Shown here: positions 45,027-55,147 of the stretch, in pieces | Layout: each line of letters begins with the position of its first letter | Position numbering within the stretch: position 1 is the stretch's first letter | The notes under the pieces: generated by a model | What the model was told of the DNA's origin: nothing | Database searches by the model: none | The model's input: the letters and a program-made list of their open reading frames with translations, nothing else | NCBI GenBank assembly: GCA_022497155.1 | Contig: MU385720.1 | Coordinates: 496,001 to 560,000, forward strand | Length of the DNA stretch: 64,000 nucleotides | DNA from: Whalleya microplaca | Lineage: Eukaryota; Ascomycota; Sordariomycetes; Xylariales; Xylariaceae | Direction of reading: 5' to 3' | Program-made: the position numbers and the translations under genes

Positions 45027-46572
45027 AGTGTGGTCGTTGTCGTACTGCGAGCGGTAGGACTGCCGTGGCAAAGGGGGCTGCTGGTACTGCGGGTATTGGG
45101 CGTATTCCGTCGATTGATTCGAGGGTATCTGGTGAAAGCTAGAGTCGTCCCCAGCTAGAAGCGACGGGGTGCGTTGATGGGAAGCCAGATTGATGACAAA
45201 GACTCCTCCCTGAAGCGAGGAGCCGGGTGAACGAACGGGTCGGTACTATTTATTATTATGGTCGGGAGCGGCGCTTCGCGGATAATGTAATGCGAATTGA
45301 CGACTGGCGTTCAATAGGCACTACCTCCTTGGGCCAGGTGGGATGGGATGGGAGAGTGGACAAAGAAGTCGAATAATGATTCGCAGGCAGGCAGGCAAAT
45401 AATTATTATTCCAATGACCGCGCAGAGTAGAGATGCAGTAGAGATGCAGAGATGGAAAGTTTATTTGGATGGCATGAACGAGTGAAAGGGTTGCTGGGTC
45501 AAAAGTGTGGATGGGTAGAAAGGTAGTTCTAGTTTAGGTACTAGTATGTATGTGTTGCAGTATGTATGTGTTGTATGTATTGTCGTATGTGTAGTGAGTG
45601 AGTGAGTGAGTGGTGAGGTAGCTGGGTAGGTAGATGGGCAGATTGGCAGGCAGATTGGCAGGTAGATGGTAGATGGATGGCAGATGGGAAAATGGTTGGG
45701 ACGTATTGGGGTTGGCTGAAACAGGCTGACGGGTTTGATCCGTGACGAGGATGAAGCAGGGGGCGGTTCTTCGGCTTGTCCCTTGTCTTTCTTTCGCCTC
45801 TTCTTCCTTTTTAGTCCTGTTCCTAATTATTGGACTAGTAGAAGTTTGGGGTATTTTATTTGCTGCTGCTATTGATGTCGGTCGACTGATGTGATAGACG
45901 GCGTAGAATTTAGGTGCAGTATAGCAAGCAAGAAAGCAAGCAGAGCAGTCTTAGCGAGTGAGTGCAGGTGGTAAAGGGGGTTCGACCTCTCTCTCTCTCG
46001 TATTCACATGTACTTTTCTGGTATGGCTTGGCTTAACAATGCTGATGATGCGGCTGAGAAACAATCGATTGCAGCGTACGCTCTGTTATTCCGTAAAAAG
46101 AACAATCAACAAAAAAGCGAGCGGGAGCGGGGATCATTCAATCACAACTACTAAAAGAGTGAGATGACTACTCCGTATTTCAATAGGAAAGATGGCGCAG
46201 CAACGCGGTTGTATGATTGTATGATGGATGTATGTACGTATATTGCTCCAGTAAGGGAAAAGGGAATAAAAAAAGCGAATGAAGTCAATTTACTTGCTTG
46301 AACGGTTTACACTTTTACTTGGCAGCTTGGACAGCTGATGGGACGAGGGCACATTGAAGGTGGGCTGTGCTTGTCAACAGAAGTGTGGAGGGCTTTTATG
46401 GAGATGGCCGATAGCACCTTTCGCACCTTTCGAGAAGTACATATGTACATACATACTTGTACATGTAGCTTCTGATAGCGTCGCGCCAATACAGTTCCGT
46501 ACTGGCTGGTGACTGACAAGCGTGGCAGCTGACCAATCCCCAAAATTTGGGTGCGTGTGGAGCGCTAATATT

Positions 46573-46606
46573 AAGGGACTTCAAGGGACTTCAAGGGACT
46601 TCAAGG
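46573..46606. repeat. AAGGGACTTC tandem repeat
   Basis: Three 10-bp units followed by a partial copy ending in a G run. Confidence 0.9.
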
Positions 46607-46924
46607 GGGGCTAAAGGGATCTGCCTGCTACTGCGTACCTATGTGAAGGGACCTAACAGTAGACCCGATATACTAACATTTTCTACCTCGGGAGGTCTCC
46701 TTTCTCCGCCTTTTGTATGCGTATGTACTTATTGTACTGCGTACACATGCTTCGATTCGTAAACTGTACAGCCACCGAAGCCACCACAATGCAATCTGAT
46801 GCTCATCACCACAATATCGTCTCACGGACACTAATTATCCCCTTTTCGTTATGATCATGATTCTACACTTGTAGCTTGCCGATATTGAACACCATCACGG
46901 CCATGGGGATGCCAATAGTTTTCG

Positions 46925-46968
<44 letters not shown>
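46925..46968 (+). repeat. 44-base poly-A tract
   Basis: An uninterrupted run of 44 A, far longer than other A runs in the window (the next is about 17 at 56495). It sits in non-coding DNA. It may be the tail of an old retroposed copy or slippage expansion; no element body or target-site duplication was recognised. Confidence 0.9.
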
Positions 46969-46971
<3 letters not shown>

Positions 46972-48251
46972 TTGCTTGGCTTGGCCTGGATGCCTGGTCG
47001 CCTGGCCGGCGTTCGCCTTTTGCGTCTGCGACACGAGAATGCCTATGATCTGCTCTTAAGGTCCACCTTGGGGTAACTCCCGCAGCTCTTCGGTGTTGAA
47101 TGAGATTTTATCGACAGCGAATTGCATGCCATAGTATATATATATTTATTTTGTCTCCTCCACCCCCTCGTCCTCTTGCAGTTAGTGTCGCCGCCTTGGA
47201 TGTCGATTGCATACTACTTTTCCAAGGTTCGCGGTCTGCCCCTGGGTCTAAGGCAGGCAGTGTTGGAAGCTTGGGCGATCTTCCCTGTACGTGTGCTGCT
47301 ACTAGAATGCGTTCCGACTTTCCAAACTTCCAGACTCCCCACAGCTCCAATGCCGACTGAGGCAGGGTTTGGTGCCAAGACCGCTGAGCCACCTCATGAG
47401 ACACCAGTCATCGCAGCTCGTCGATGGCCTAACAAGATAAGGTAGGTTGATTCGCGGGCACACAGATTCTCCCTTAAGGCAAAGTGGTATATATGTATAA
47501 GATGCACGATATTGCCCCGAGAGTTCATACTATACTGCGAGTACATACTTGTTTAGGGCTGCTAGTAGGTATGTATGTACGTGTATGTACGGCAATGCGG
47601 CTCGAAACCTGAAACTAATGAACCGTTGAGAGGCTCTAAGTCGTAACTAGCAAAGATGAACAAAATGACTTTACATAACATAGCACTGTTATAGGTTCTA
47701 CATGCGTAGTTCGCAGACCACTTCTAATTTTAGACACTCCTTTCGTTAACCTATGTCATGCAATATTCGTACGTACACACACGTCTTCCCGAAGCAAAGA
47801 AATAATTTGGGATATCTATTCAACTGATGGTGAGTCTATGAGGAAGAATTCAAGACGACATCGCAATTCCCCCCGATGCGACTATCTACCTAGGTATAAT
47901 TATACTACTATAGACGCGTACATATATACCAAGCATAAGTAGGCTACTTCACAGAGAGTTAAGGCGATGGGTATATGGCCTAGGCCCTGTTTAGATACCT
48001 AGCACCTGAGCACCTATCTGCCGGCAGAGTTTCCGTACCAGACATACGCAGGTGTAAATTTTATTCGTAATATGCATGGTTCAGCCCTAGGACGTGTAAT
48101 TTCGTGAATTACCTAATAAGCTGCTATGGAAGTACATAAATACCTAGCTTAGATATGCGTCTGGCAACCGCCTGGCAACCAGCTGATGGGTCCTAACTGC
48201 ACTGACCACCCCGAGCTTCCAGGCAGCCCCATCTATCAGTCTATCTAAGCG

Positions 48252-48283
48252 GGTCCAATGGTCCAATGGTCCAATGGTCCAAT
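48252..48283 (+). promoter_or_regulatory. Four tandem CCAAT boxes upstream of PPP4R2
   Basis: The 8-bp unit GGTCCAAT is repeated four times, placing CCAAT at 48255, 48263, 48271 and 48279, exactly 8 bp apart. The array ends about 118 bp before the PPP4R2 ATG (48402). CCAAT is the site of the Hap2/3/5 (CBC) complex, so this is a plausible strong activator site, although equal 8-bp spacing would put sites on shifting faces of the helix. Confidence 0.55.
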
Positions 48284-48401
48284 GCAACGGAACTGACTGG
48301 TAAACGCGCTTTTGGTATCGCAACTACGTCAAAAAAAAAAGTGGCAGATACACGCGAAACTCGTCGACCAGTCTCCTGTCACTGCACCTAACTAGCTCAA
48401 C

Positions 48402-50293
48402 ATGATGGAAATAGACGAGGACGATATCTTGCGCAATGTCGCTGGAGGCGGCTCAATCGATTTGTAAGATTGAATCAGCACCATTCTCAATCCAGAGAGA
48501 GTGTTTCTGACCGTTTGAAACAGCTCTGTTTGGCCCGCCTTGCTACCACGAATAGTATCGCGCATCGAAAAGGTTGGCAAGACATATTATGCCCTCACAC
48601 TCATGAAGCTCTCTCTGACCGCTGCAAATAGATTACACACGATGAATTCCCTATACCTAATCTACCGCCCCCGTCCGTTACCACCATCCCGTCTTCCATC
48701 CCGCAGCCCACCGCCCAACCCGACTCGGAGACTGCAGACAACTTCCTGTCGCCGCTACCTTCATCACCTATCGAACCGGGCTCGGCATCGTCCCAGGAGA
48801 CCAACAAAGAGAACACCCCCATCGCGCCGCGGCTGGTTGCGCCACCCACCTCGGTCCCGGTGTCTGCAGCTCCCCTTCCGCCGGGCACCCTACCGCCTCA
48901 AATCGTCTCTATGCTTACCGAGATAACCTCTACCTTGACATCTACCTTCCCAAAGTACCCGCCGCACACAATACAACGGCTCTCAGAGCTTGTGTTAACG
49001 CCCAAGCATCACTACCGCTCGCTACCTGCATATCTTCACGCGCTGGACCGGGTTGTCCACGTTACATCTGGGCTCAACATCTACCCATTACCCCCAGCGG
49101 TCCCAGATATGACCACAGCATCGGTGCTATCCAACGGCGTCTCCGACTCCCTCGCAGCGCAATCTCCCTGGGCGAGTCCGGGAAGCGATGAAGCGCTGGG
49201 CGGGGCGCTCTTGACACCTATCCCGTGGCTGCAGCCGAACCACCAGGGCATCCGCGGCTCGCCGCAGGAGCAATCGCAATCGTCCACCAGCGGGACGCCC
49301 GAGCCCACCCCCACCACCAGCAGCGGCGCGAGCAGCAACGGGCAACACGGAAACGGAAACGGCGGCGGCAACGGCGGGGGAATGGGGGGCAGTAGCAGCA
49401 GCAGCGGCGGCAACGACCTCGAGGGCGAGGTGCGCACCGAGAGCACCGAGACCATCGACGGCCCCAACGGCGTCGGCAGCATCGAGACCGTCTCCGTCTC
49501 CGTCAACGGCATCCCGTCGATGGGCGCGCGCGGCATCGGCGTCACCCAGGGCGAGCTGCTGCGCCAGGAACAGCGCGCCGGCGTCGTCCCCGTCAGCCAG
49601 CTGGTGCCGAGCCACCACCACGCGCAAGCCCACGCGCAGGCGCAAGCACAAGCCCAAGCCCAACAACAACAACAGCAACAGCAGCAGCAGCAGCAGCAAG
49701 CGCAGCTGCGCGCCTCCGCCTCCGGTAATTCCGCGTCACCTCCCGACGCCAATAAGGCTACCGAGGAGGAGAAAAAGACGAGCCCGACCCCCGACTCCCT
49801 CGTCCCCGAAGAAGGGGAATCGAGCGCGAACGCGACGGTCCTGGTCGGTCCCGCCGTCGACGAGGAGAAACCCCACGCGCGCGGGCCCGAGGAGATAGGC
49901 CCCGAGGACATGGGTCCGCAGAGCGCCAGCGTCACCACGCCCGCCGTCAGCAACGCCGGCGGGCTCGAGATGCAGGGGATCGACGTCGAGGCCGCCGTCG
50001 GCCGGAAGGCCGCCTCGTCCTCCCCCTCCCCCGCCACCTCCGCCGCCGAAACTAACGAGGACGGCGATCACAAGATGACGGACGTCGGCGAGGGGGGGAG
50101 GCGCGCGTCGACGCCCAAGCGCGAGGCGGAGGGGGAGCTTGAGGAGGGCGCTGCTGCTAAGAAGTTGAAGGAGGATTCTACTGCTATGGATACCGCTGCG
50201 GAAGGGGAAGGGCAAGCGGGAGGTAAAGAGGCAGAGAAGGAGAAAGATGGAGGCAGCGAGGACGAGAACACCAAGACAGAAGCAGAGACCTAG
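48402..50293 (+). CDS. PPP4R2-type protein phosphatase 4 regulatory subunit
   Basis: Three exons (48402-48463, 48524-48572, 48632-50293) encode 590 residues. The conserved N-terminal PPP4R2 pattern crosses two introns: EDDILRNVAGGGSIDF|SVWPALLPRIVSRIEK|ITHDEFPIPNLPPP. It resumes at LPPQIVSMLTEITSTLTSTF, KYPPHTIQRLSELVL and HYRSLPAYLHALDRVVHVTS. This domain binds the PP4 catalytic subunit, which removes phosphate from DNA-damage proteins and acts in the cell cycle. The C-terminal half is disordered: Ser/Gly/Asn-rich, a Gln/Ala run, then acidic Glu-rich sequence with KRE/AAKKLKED patches that could be nuclear signals. Two adjacent ATGs (48402, 48405) share the frame. The second donor (GTTGGC) is weak but fits the family sequence exactly. 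The C-terminal third is extremely G/C-rich. Confidence 0.9.
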
Positions 50294-51226
50294 GGAGCGC
50301 TGGTCCTGCCCCTCGCGCCGCCGCGGCCCCGCGGGCCTGTGATGGGTCATTGGCCATGGGGGGGGGGGGGGAGAAGTGAGTGAGTGCTTAACGAGGAATG
50401 AACGGAAGAAACGACAAGACAAGGCAAGGCGACGAAACGAGGGTTTCGCTCACAGCAGTAGCGTGCTAGTAAACTGAATGAATTTCTTCAAATTGGGGGG
50501 GAGAGCTGGATGGATGGGAGGGATCTGGACTTTCTACATACGGCGTTTTTTGGGGGAGGGAAAGGGGGAAGCGAGGGGGGATGAATTAGGCAGTGTGCTT
50601 TTGCGTTGGTATTGCTGTTGTTGGTGGTGTAGTTGTTGTATGAGATATACCAGAACAGGAGCAGGCTTCCATCCCGTGTAGCGATAACAAAGAGACCGAT
50701 ATTACGAAACGAATGAATGCTTCAATGTCTATCTAGTTCACCGTCGATTTGGCTTGAAGAGGGGGTGGATGGTGGGTGGTGATTACGTGTACAAGCGCCC
50801 TGTCGGGCTGGTCTGGCAGATCAGTCCCTTAGTATTACTGCAGCGAAGCAAGCAGAAATATCGTGGTATTATTCATCACGTTCTGTCCAAGCAAGCAAGC
50901 AGAGCTAGCTAGCTGCATGCTCTTCTATATATCTCTGACCAGCTATTGCGTAGAACAAGTCAAAGGTGTAAGCTAGCTAACTACCATGATCTTGATCATA
51001 TATGTATATATGCCTCGTCCAACCCCCATTGCGAAGATCCCCCCTTTAGTGACGCCAGCAAGTCAAAAAATAATCATATCAACCGTAAATGTACCAGACG
51101 CCAATCCTATGCAGCTAGCCAGCCGGCCAGCCTTTCTTCCCAACGATGTAAATGATCGTCTCGGATCAAATACACAGCTCCTTCGCATAATCTCGTTAAC
51201 AGTACACAAACACAGACACCCGGATC
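50294..51226. other. Intergenic between convergent PPP4R2 and RAD50 ends
   Basis: This is 3' flank of both genes, with a G run (50359-50371) just after the PPP4R2 stop and short GCAAGCAAGC/TAGCTAGC repeats near 50890. No gene is seen. Confidence 0.6.
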
Positions 51227-54200
51227 TTACACGACCGTGGTGATGCTCTCGCGCTGGATGATGCTGTTCTGCTTGGAGTTGCGCTTGACGCGGTAGAACT
51301 CGTCGCAGAAGTCAGAGCAGCGCATGTGGCGGAGGAACTCCTCGTCGTGGGTGATCACGATGAGCTGGAAGTTGCTCTGGGCGCGGCGGGCCTGGATGAT
51401 GCCGTGCAGGCTCTCGGCGAGCGAGCGGATGTTGTCGCGGTCGAGGTTGGTGGTCGGCTCGTCGAGCGCGATCAGCCCGCAGCCGATGCCGAACGACTCC
51501 GCCAGCGCCAGCCGGATGATGATCGACGCCAGCACCTTCTGCCCCGCCGAGCACCGCCCGCGCATGTCCATCTCCGTGTCCTGCTTCACCATGCACACGC
51601 GGTAGTTGTACGAGCTCCGCCCCGTCGCCGACTCGCTGTCCGACCGGATCAGGATCGTGTCGATGTCCGTGCCCTGGTACGTGCTCTGCCACAGCTCGCC
51701 CGCGATCCGGTTCACCTCCTCCATCTTGAGCGCGTGGTACTTCATGATGGCGTTGTTGAGCGCCGCGCTGTACCGCCCGAGGTCTTCTATCGCGGCCTTG
51801 GTCGTCTCGACTTTGACGTGGGTCTCGCGGTATTGCTGGGCGGCGTTCTGGTAGTCCATCTCCCACTCCTTGAGCAGAGCGGCCAATTCGTCATCCTTGC
51901 TTTTCATAATCCCCATTATGGTCCCTCGCTCGGCATTTAACATATGACGTTGTGACTCGTACGACTTGGCTGCCTCTTCGAGCCGATCATAGTCTTCGCT
52001 TGCATTGCGGGACTCGAGATCTCTGATCTCGTCCTTCAGTTTCTCAGCGTCACGGAGCGTCTCGCGGTAATTCAAATTATCTATGATGTTCTTCTTCTGG
52101 CTTGCGCTGTTATTGATCTCCTCCCTGAGTTTATTGGTGCGCGCAGTCAGGTCATTCATGTCCTTTTCGACACGTTTGATTGCCTTATCGAGTGACTGAA
52201 TGGCCCGTTGGTTGGTCTCGAGGTTTGATGGTCCACCACGATCTAGATAGTCTTGGATATCGCCATCAATCAGTTTGAGCTCGTTGACAGAGCTCGCAAG
52301 CCCGTCCCGTTCATCTGCAAGCTTCTTCTCCTTTGCACGCCCTCTCTGTAGAGTGTCCTCTCGGATGGTCCTAGCCTTGGATATCTCGGGTTCGATCGAG
52401 CCCAACTCCTTATCTGCTTGCTGGACGACATCTCTCTGCTTGCTCATGTCATCCTTCTGGGCCTGTATCTGGTCCTGGAAGTCCTTTTTTCGCTCGAGTT
52501 GTCGCACCGCATGACTGATCTTGTTGCTGAGTTGGCTCCGCTCAAGTTCAAGTGAGTTTATGATATCTCGCATGCGCTGCTTCTCACTTGAAAGCTTGGA
52601 GATGTTGTTCTTCACTGCCCTCATCTGCTCAGCACACTTATCCTGCAATTCATGGATATCTTGGGGACTCCGAACTGCACCGCTGGACTGTTGCTGGGAC
52701 ATGATCCTGTCGACTTGAGCTTCGGCTTCTTCAATCTCTTTATAGGTTTGTGATATGTTAAGAACTGTCTTGCTCATTGACTCGAGATCTTGCCGTGGTT
52801 CCTGCTTCTGTCGAACAATCTCATCCATTTCTTCAACCCGGCGGACCATGCTCTCCTCCTCCTCAGTAGTGGCTCGAATTTCCTTGTCAGACTCAACCTT
52901 CTCTGACAAGAGCCTTGCGTATAAGTCGCTTTGAGGGCGGACTGCACGCAACTTCCCGAGTTGCTCTTCAGCCATGGTGAGCTCTTTCATATCTTCCTCC
53001 TTGGTATCTTCTAAGATCGCCTTGATTTTCCTCACTAGTCGCGACTTCTCGCTGGCTTCGGCGAATGTGCGGTCGCAGAGTTCGCATCGGTTTTGTTTGT
53101 TCAGTGTCTTTTGGCACTTTAGGTAGAAGTCCTTTAGATGCTCGTCTAGGCTTATATCCTTTTCCAACTCGAGAATCTGCTCTTCTAGACGGTCAATTTC
53201 TTTAGGCAGATTTTCAACGGCTGGTTGCGTATCTGCATCCATTGCCCGCAGTGCTACAAAAACTTCTGATTTACAGCGCAGTATTTCTGCATCCCGCTTC
53301 TTGCCTTTGGCTTTAGCGTTTGAAAGGGCATACTGCACTTGGCTGAGTTGATGGGCAGCATCGTCGCGTTTCCGAGTTGACTCATCGTGTGCTTGGATTT
53401 TCGATTGCAGTGCGTTCTGGAACTCACGGTCGATTGTTGAAGGGTTCCATGAACTGCTAACCATACTCGACATTTTATCACCCCATGTGCTGGTGAGAGT
53501 ATCTAGCTTCCGCTTCTTCTCAGCCAGCTCTGTCTGGCGAACATCTAGCTGCGCTCGGTCAGAAAGGAGCCTGGTGGACTCCACAAGCTCGCGACCAAGC
53601 CGACTATTTTCAGTCTCGAACCGTTGCAAGTTATCGTTTTCATGCTGTATTTTCGTGTCAAAATCAGCATCATGCAAATCCTGCGAGACCTGCTTAAGTC
53701 GTTGCTCTATATCTCTGGATGAAGAGTCGAGTATTGCCTTGGCACCTTCGTCGACTTCCACTGAATTGAGATCCTTTTGTAAAGCTGCAATCCGCTTCTC
53801 GGACTTTCCAATTGCTTGCCTCGCAAAAACACGGTTCTGTGTGTGTCGCGATTTTTGGCCCTCCAAGTCGGTGATGATAGCTGTCTTTTCGTCCAGTTCG
53901 TTGGCATTCTCTGCCTGGAGACGATCGAGCTCCCGCCTCTTGTCGGCCAGCAACTTTTGCATCCTCTCCTGGAAAGACTGGACCTTACGATCATCCAAAT
54001 CTCCATCGAATCCACGAATGCTATGCAGTTGGGCTGCTTGATGAATGAGCTCGACCCGTGCGGCAAGCTGTCGTTCGTATTTTGCCTTATCAGACTGGTG
54101 CATACCCTGCTCTGCCAATTTCTCCCGCATCGCACCGCGCGACTCGTCGAGGTCTTGCTGGTACTGATTGTACTGGGCTATATTCTCTTGCAGGTCTTGT

Positions 54201-55147
54201 TGGTACCTGGAGACCCGTTCCTCATATTGTTGCAGAGAGCCTCGCAGCATATCATCCGACTCGCCTAATTCATCCATTCTAGATTTCGTTTCCTCTAAGC
54301 TGCGTTGGTCGAAGCGAAGATGTTCCTTCTTAAGCTTCAGTTTGTCGACGATGCCAAGAAAACTTTTTGCTTCTTCATGCATTTTTCTAGCACTGTGCTC
54401 GGCCTCTTCCATCTGCTTCTTCACATTCTCGCACTTGACCCGCTGAGCTTCTATCTCATCCTGCAATGCGATTGAACGTTTTTCGCATTTATCGGCCTTC
54501 TCCTTGTTGGTCTTCTCGTGGCCCTCGAGGATTTTTAACTGCGACAGTTGCTCTCCTTGTTTTTTCCGTAGCATCTTGAGGTTTTCGATCGCTTTGGTAT
54601 ACTTCATAGCCTCGAAGATTTCGTCAAATCGTTTCTTGAGAGCACCCGGCTCGCTCATGGGCCACAACGACTCGTCCTGGTGGCAGAAGATGACGGCATC
54701 GAGGATGGCTGAAGCGACTTTCAAGGCAGCTGGGACAGCAGAGTCGAGATTACCGCGCTTAGAGGATAGGGTGAATTTCTCGCCTTCGTAATCAGTGACC
54801 AGGGTGCCCTCCAGCGTTTTCTGTGATCTTGTAGATTTCTTGACAGTCAGTTGGAGACTACGTGTGACAACGTATGCAATGTCAGGTAGAACGGTAAACT
54901 TCAGTTTAACTTGTGCCAAGACCTCCCGCTCGCCGCAAAGTTTGGGATCGTGGATGAAGGCGCCGCCTTTGCTGTTTGGGGGCAGCTCGCCAGTGGTGGC
55001 ATATTTGAGGCACTCAATGATAGTGGTTTTTCCGGAGCCATTGTATCCAACAATCAGAGTCAAAGGAGTATAAAATTGTATGGTCTCCCGACTGAGAGGA
55101 CTGAAGGAGCGAATGCCCGAAATGGAGAGCTTATCTATCTTAGACAT
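51227..55147 (-). CDS. rad50: DNA repair protein RAD50
   Basis: A single intron-less exon encodes 1306 residues, the normal RAD50 length. All hallmark parts are present: N-terminal MSKIDKLSISGIRSFSP, Walker A GYNGSGKTT (residues 34-42), long coiled coils, the central zinc hook CELC (Cys688 and Cys691), the C-terminal signature motif CSAGQKVLASI, Walker B LIALDEPTTNLD and the H-loop ITHDEEF. RAD50 dimers with MRE11 and NBS1/XRS2 tether and process double-strand breaks and telomeres. The start fits the family N-terminus directly. The last ~550 bp of the coding strand (51240-51790) have almost only G or C at third positions, changing rather abruptly from the rest of the gene. Confidence 0.97.
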   Translation of the reverse strand: MSKIDKLSISGIRSFSPLSRETIQFYTPLTLIVGYNGSGKTTIIECLKYATTGELPPNSKGGAFIHDPKLCGEREVLAQVKLKFTVLPDIAYVVTRSLQLTVKKSTRSQKTLEGTLVTDYEGEKFTLSSKRGNLDSAVPAALKVASAILDAVIFCHQDESLWPMSEPGALKKRFDEIFEAMKYTKAIENLKMLRKKQGEQLSQLKILEGHEKTNKEKADKCEKRSIALQDEIEAQRVKCENVKKQMEEAEHSARKMHEEAKSFLGIVDKLKLKKEHLRFDQRSLEETKSRMDELGESDDMLRGSLQQYEERVSRYQQDLQENIAQYNQYQQDLDESRGAMREKLAEQGMHQSDKAKYERQLAARVELIHQAAQLHSIRGFDGDLDDRKVQSFQERMQKLLADKRRELDRLQAENANELDEKTAIITDLEGQKSRHTQNRVFARQAIGKSEKRIAALQKDLNSVEVDEGAKAILDSSSRDIEQRLKQVSQDLHDADFDTKIQHENDNLQRFETENSRLGRELVESTRLLSDRAQLDVRQTELAEKKRKLDTLTSTWGDKMSSMVSSSWNPSTIDREFQNALQSKIQAHDESTRKRDDAAHQLSQVQYALSNAKAKGKKRDAEILRCKSEVFVALRAMDADTQPAVENLPKEIDRLEEQILELEKDISLDEHLKDFYLKCQKTLNKQNRCELCDRTFAEASEKSRLVRKIKAILEDTKEEDMKELTMAEEQLGKLRAVRPQSDLYARLLSEKVESDKEIRATTEEEESMVRRVEEMDEIVRQKQEPRQDLESMSKTVLNISQTYKEIEEAEAQVDRIMSQQQSSGAVRSPQDIHELQDKCAEQMRAVKNNISKLSSEKQRMRDIINSLELERSQLSNKISHAVRQLERKKDFQDQIQAQKDDMSKQRDVVQQADKELGSIEPEISKARTIREDTLQRGRAKEKKLADERDGLASSVNELKLIDGDIQDYLDRGGPSNLETNQRAIQSLDKAIKRVEKDMNDLTARTNKLREEINNSASQKKNIIDNLNYRETLRDAEKLKDEIRDLESRNASEDYDRLEEAAKSYESQRHMLNAERGTIMGIMKSKDDELAALLKEWEMDYQNAAQQYRETHVKVETTKAAIEDLGRYSAALNNAIMKYHALKMEEVNRIAGELWQSTYQGTDIDTILIRSDSESATGRSSYNYRVCMVKQDTEMDMRGRCSAGQKVLASIIIRLALAESFGIGCGLIALDEPTTNLDRDNIRSLAESLHGIIQARRAQSNFQLIVITHDEEFLRHMRCSDFCDEFYRVKRNSKQNSIIQRESITTVV

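Larger units (their letters stand above)
45027..48401. other. Long gene-free stretch with several simple repeats
   Basis: Near the left end is a possible N-terminal extension of the UPF0658 gene (45027-45240). GTATGTATGT and GTGA repeats lie at 45540-45615. Further right are a GGGACTTCAA repeat, a 44-base poly-A run and a CCAAT array just before PPP4R2 (all listed). No intact gene was found in these 3.4 kb. Confidence 0.55.

Noticed and set aside
47100..47445. Overlapping 86-107 codon frames on both strands near 47.1-47.4 kb
   Set aside because: No motif or splice evidence; the frames compete on both strands and none has a family pattern.
49081..50037. 318-codon minus-strand frame opposite PPP4R2
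   Set aside because: An antisense shadow of the repeat-rich coding region (poly-Gln becomes poly-Cys).
51312..51940. Large frames overlapping the RAD50 3' end on both strands
   Set aside because: Produced by the extreme third-position G/C content there; RAD50 itself is fully conserved across the region.
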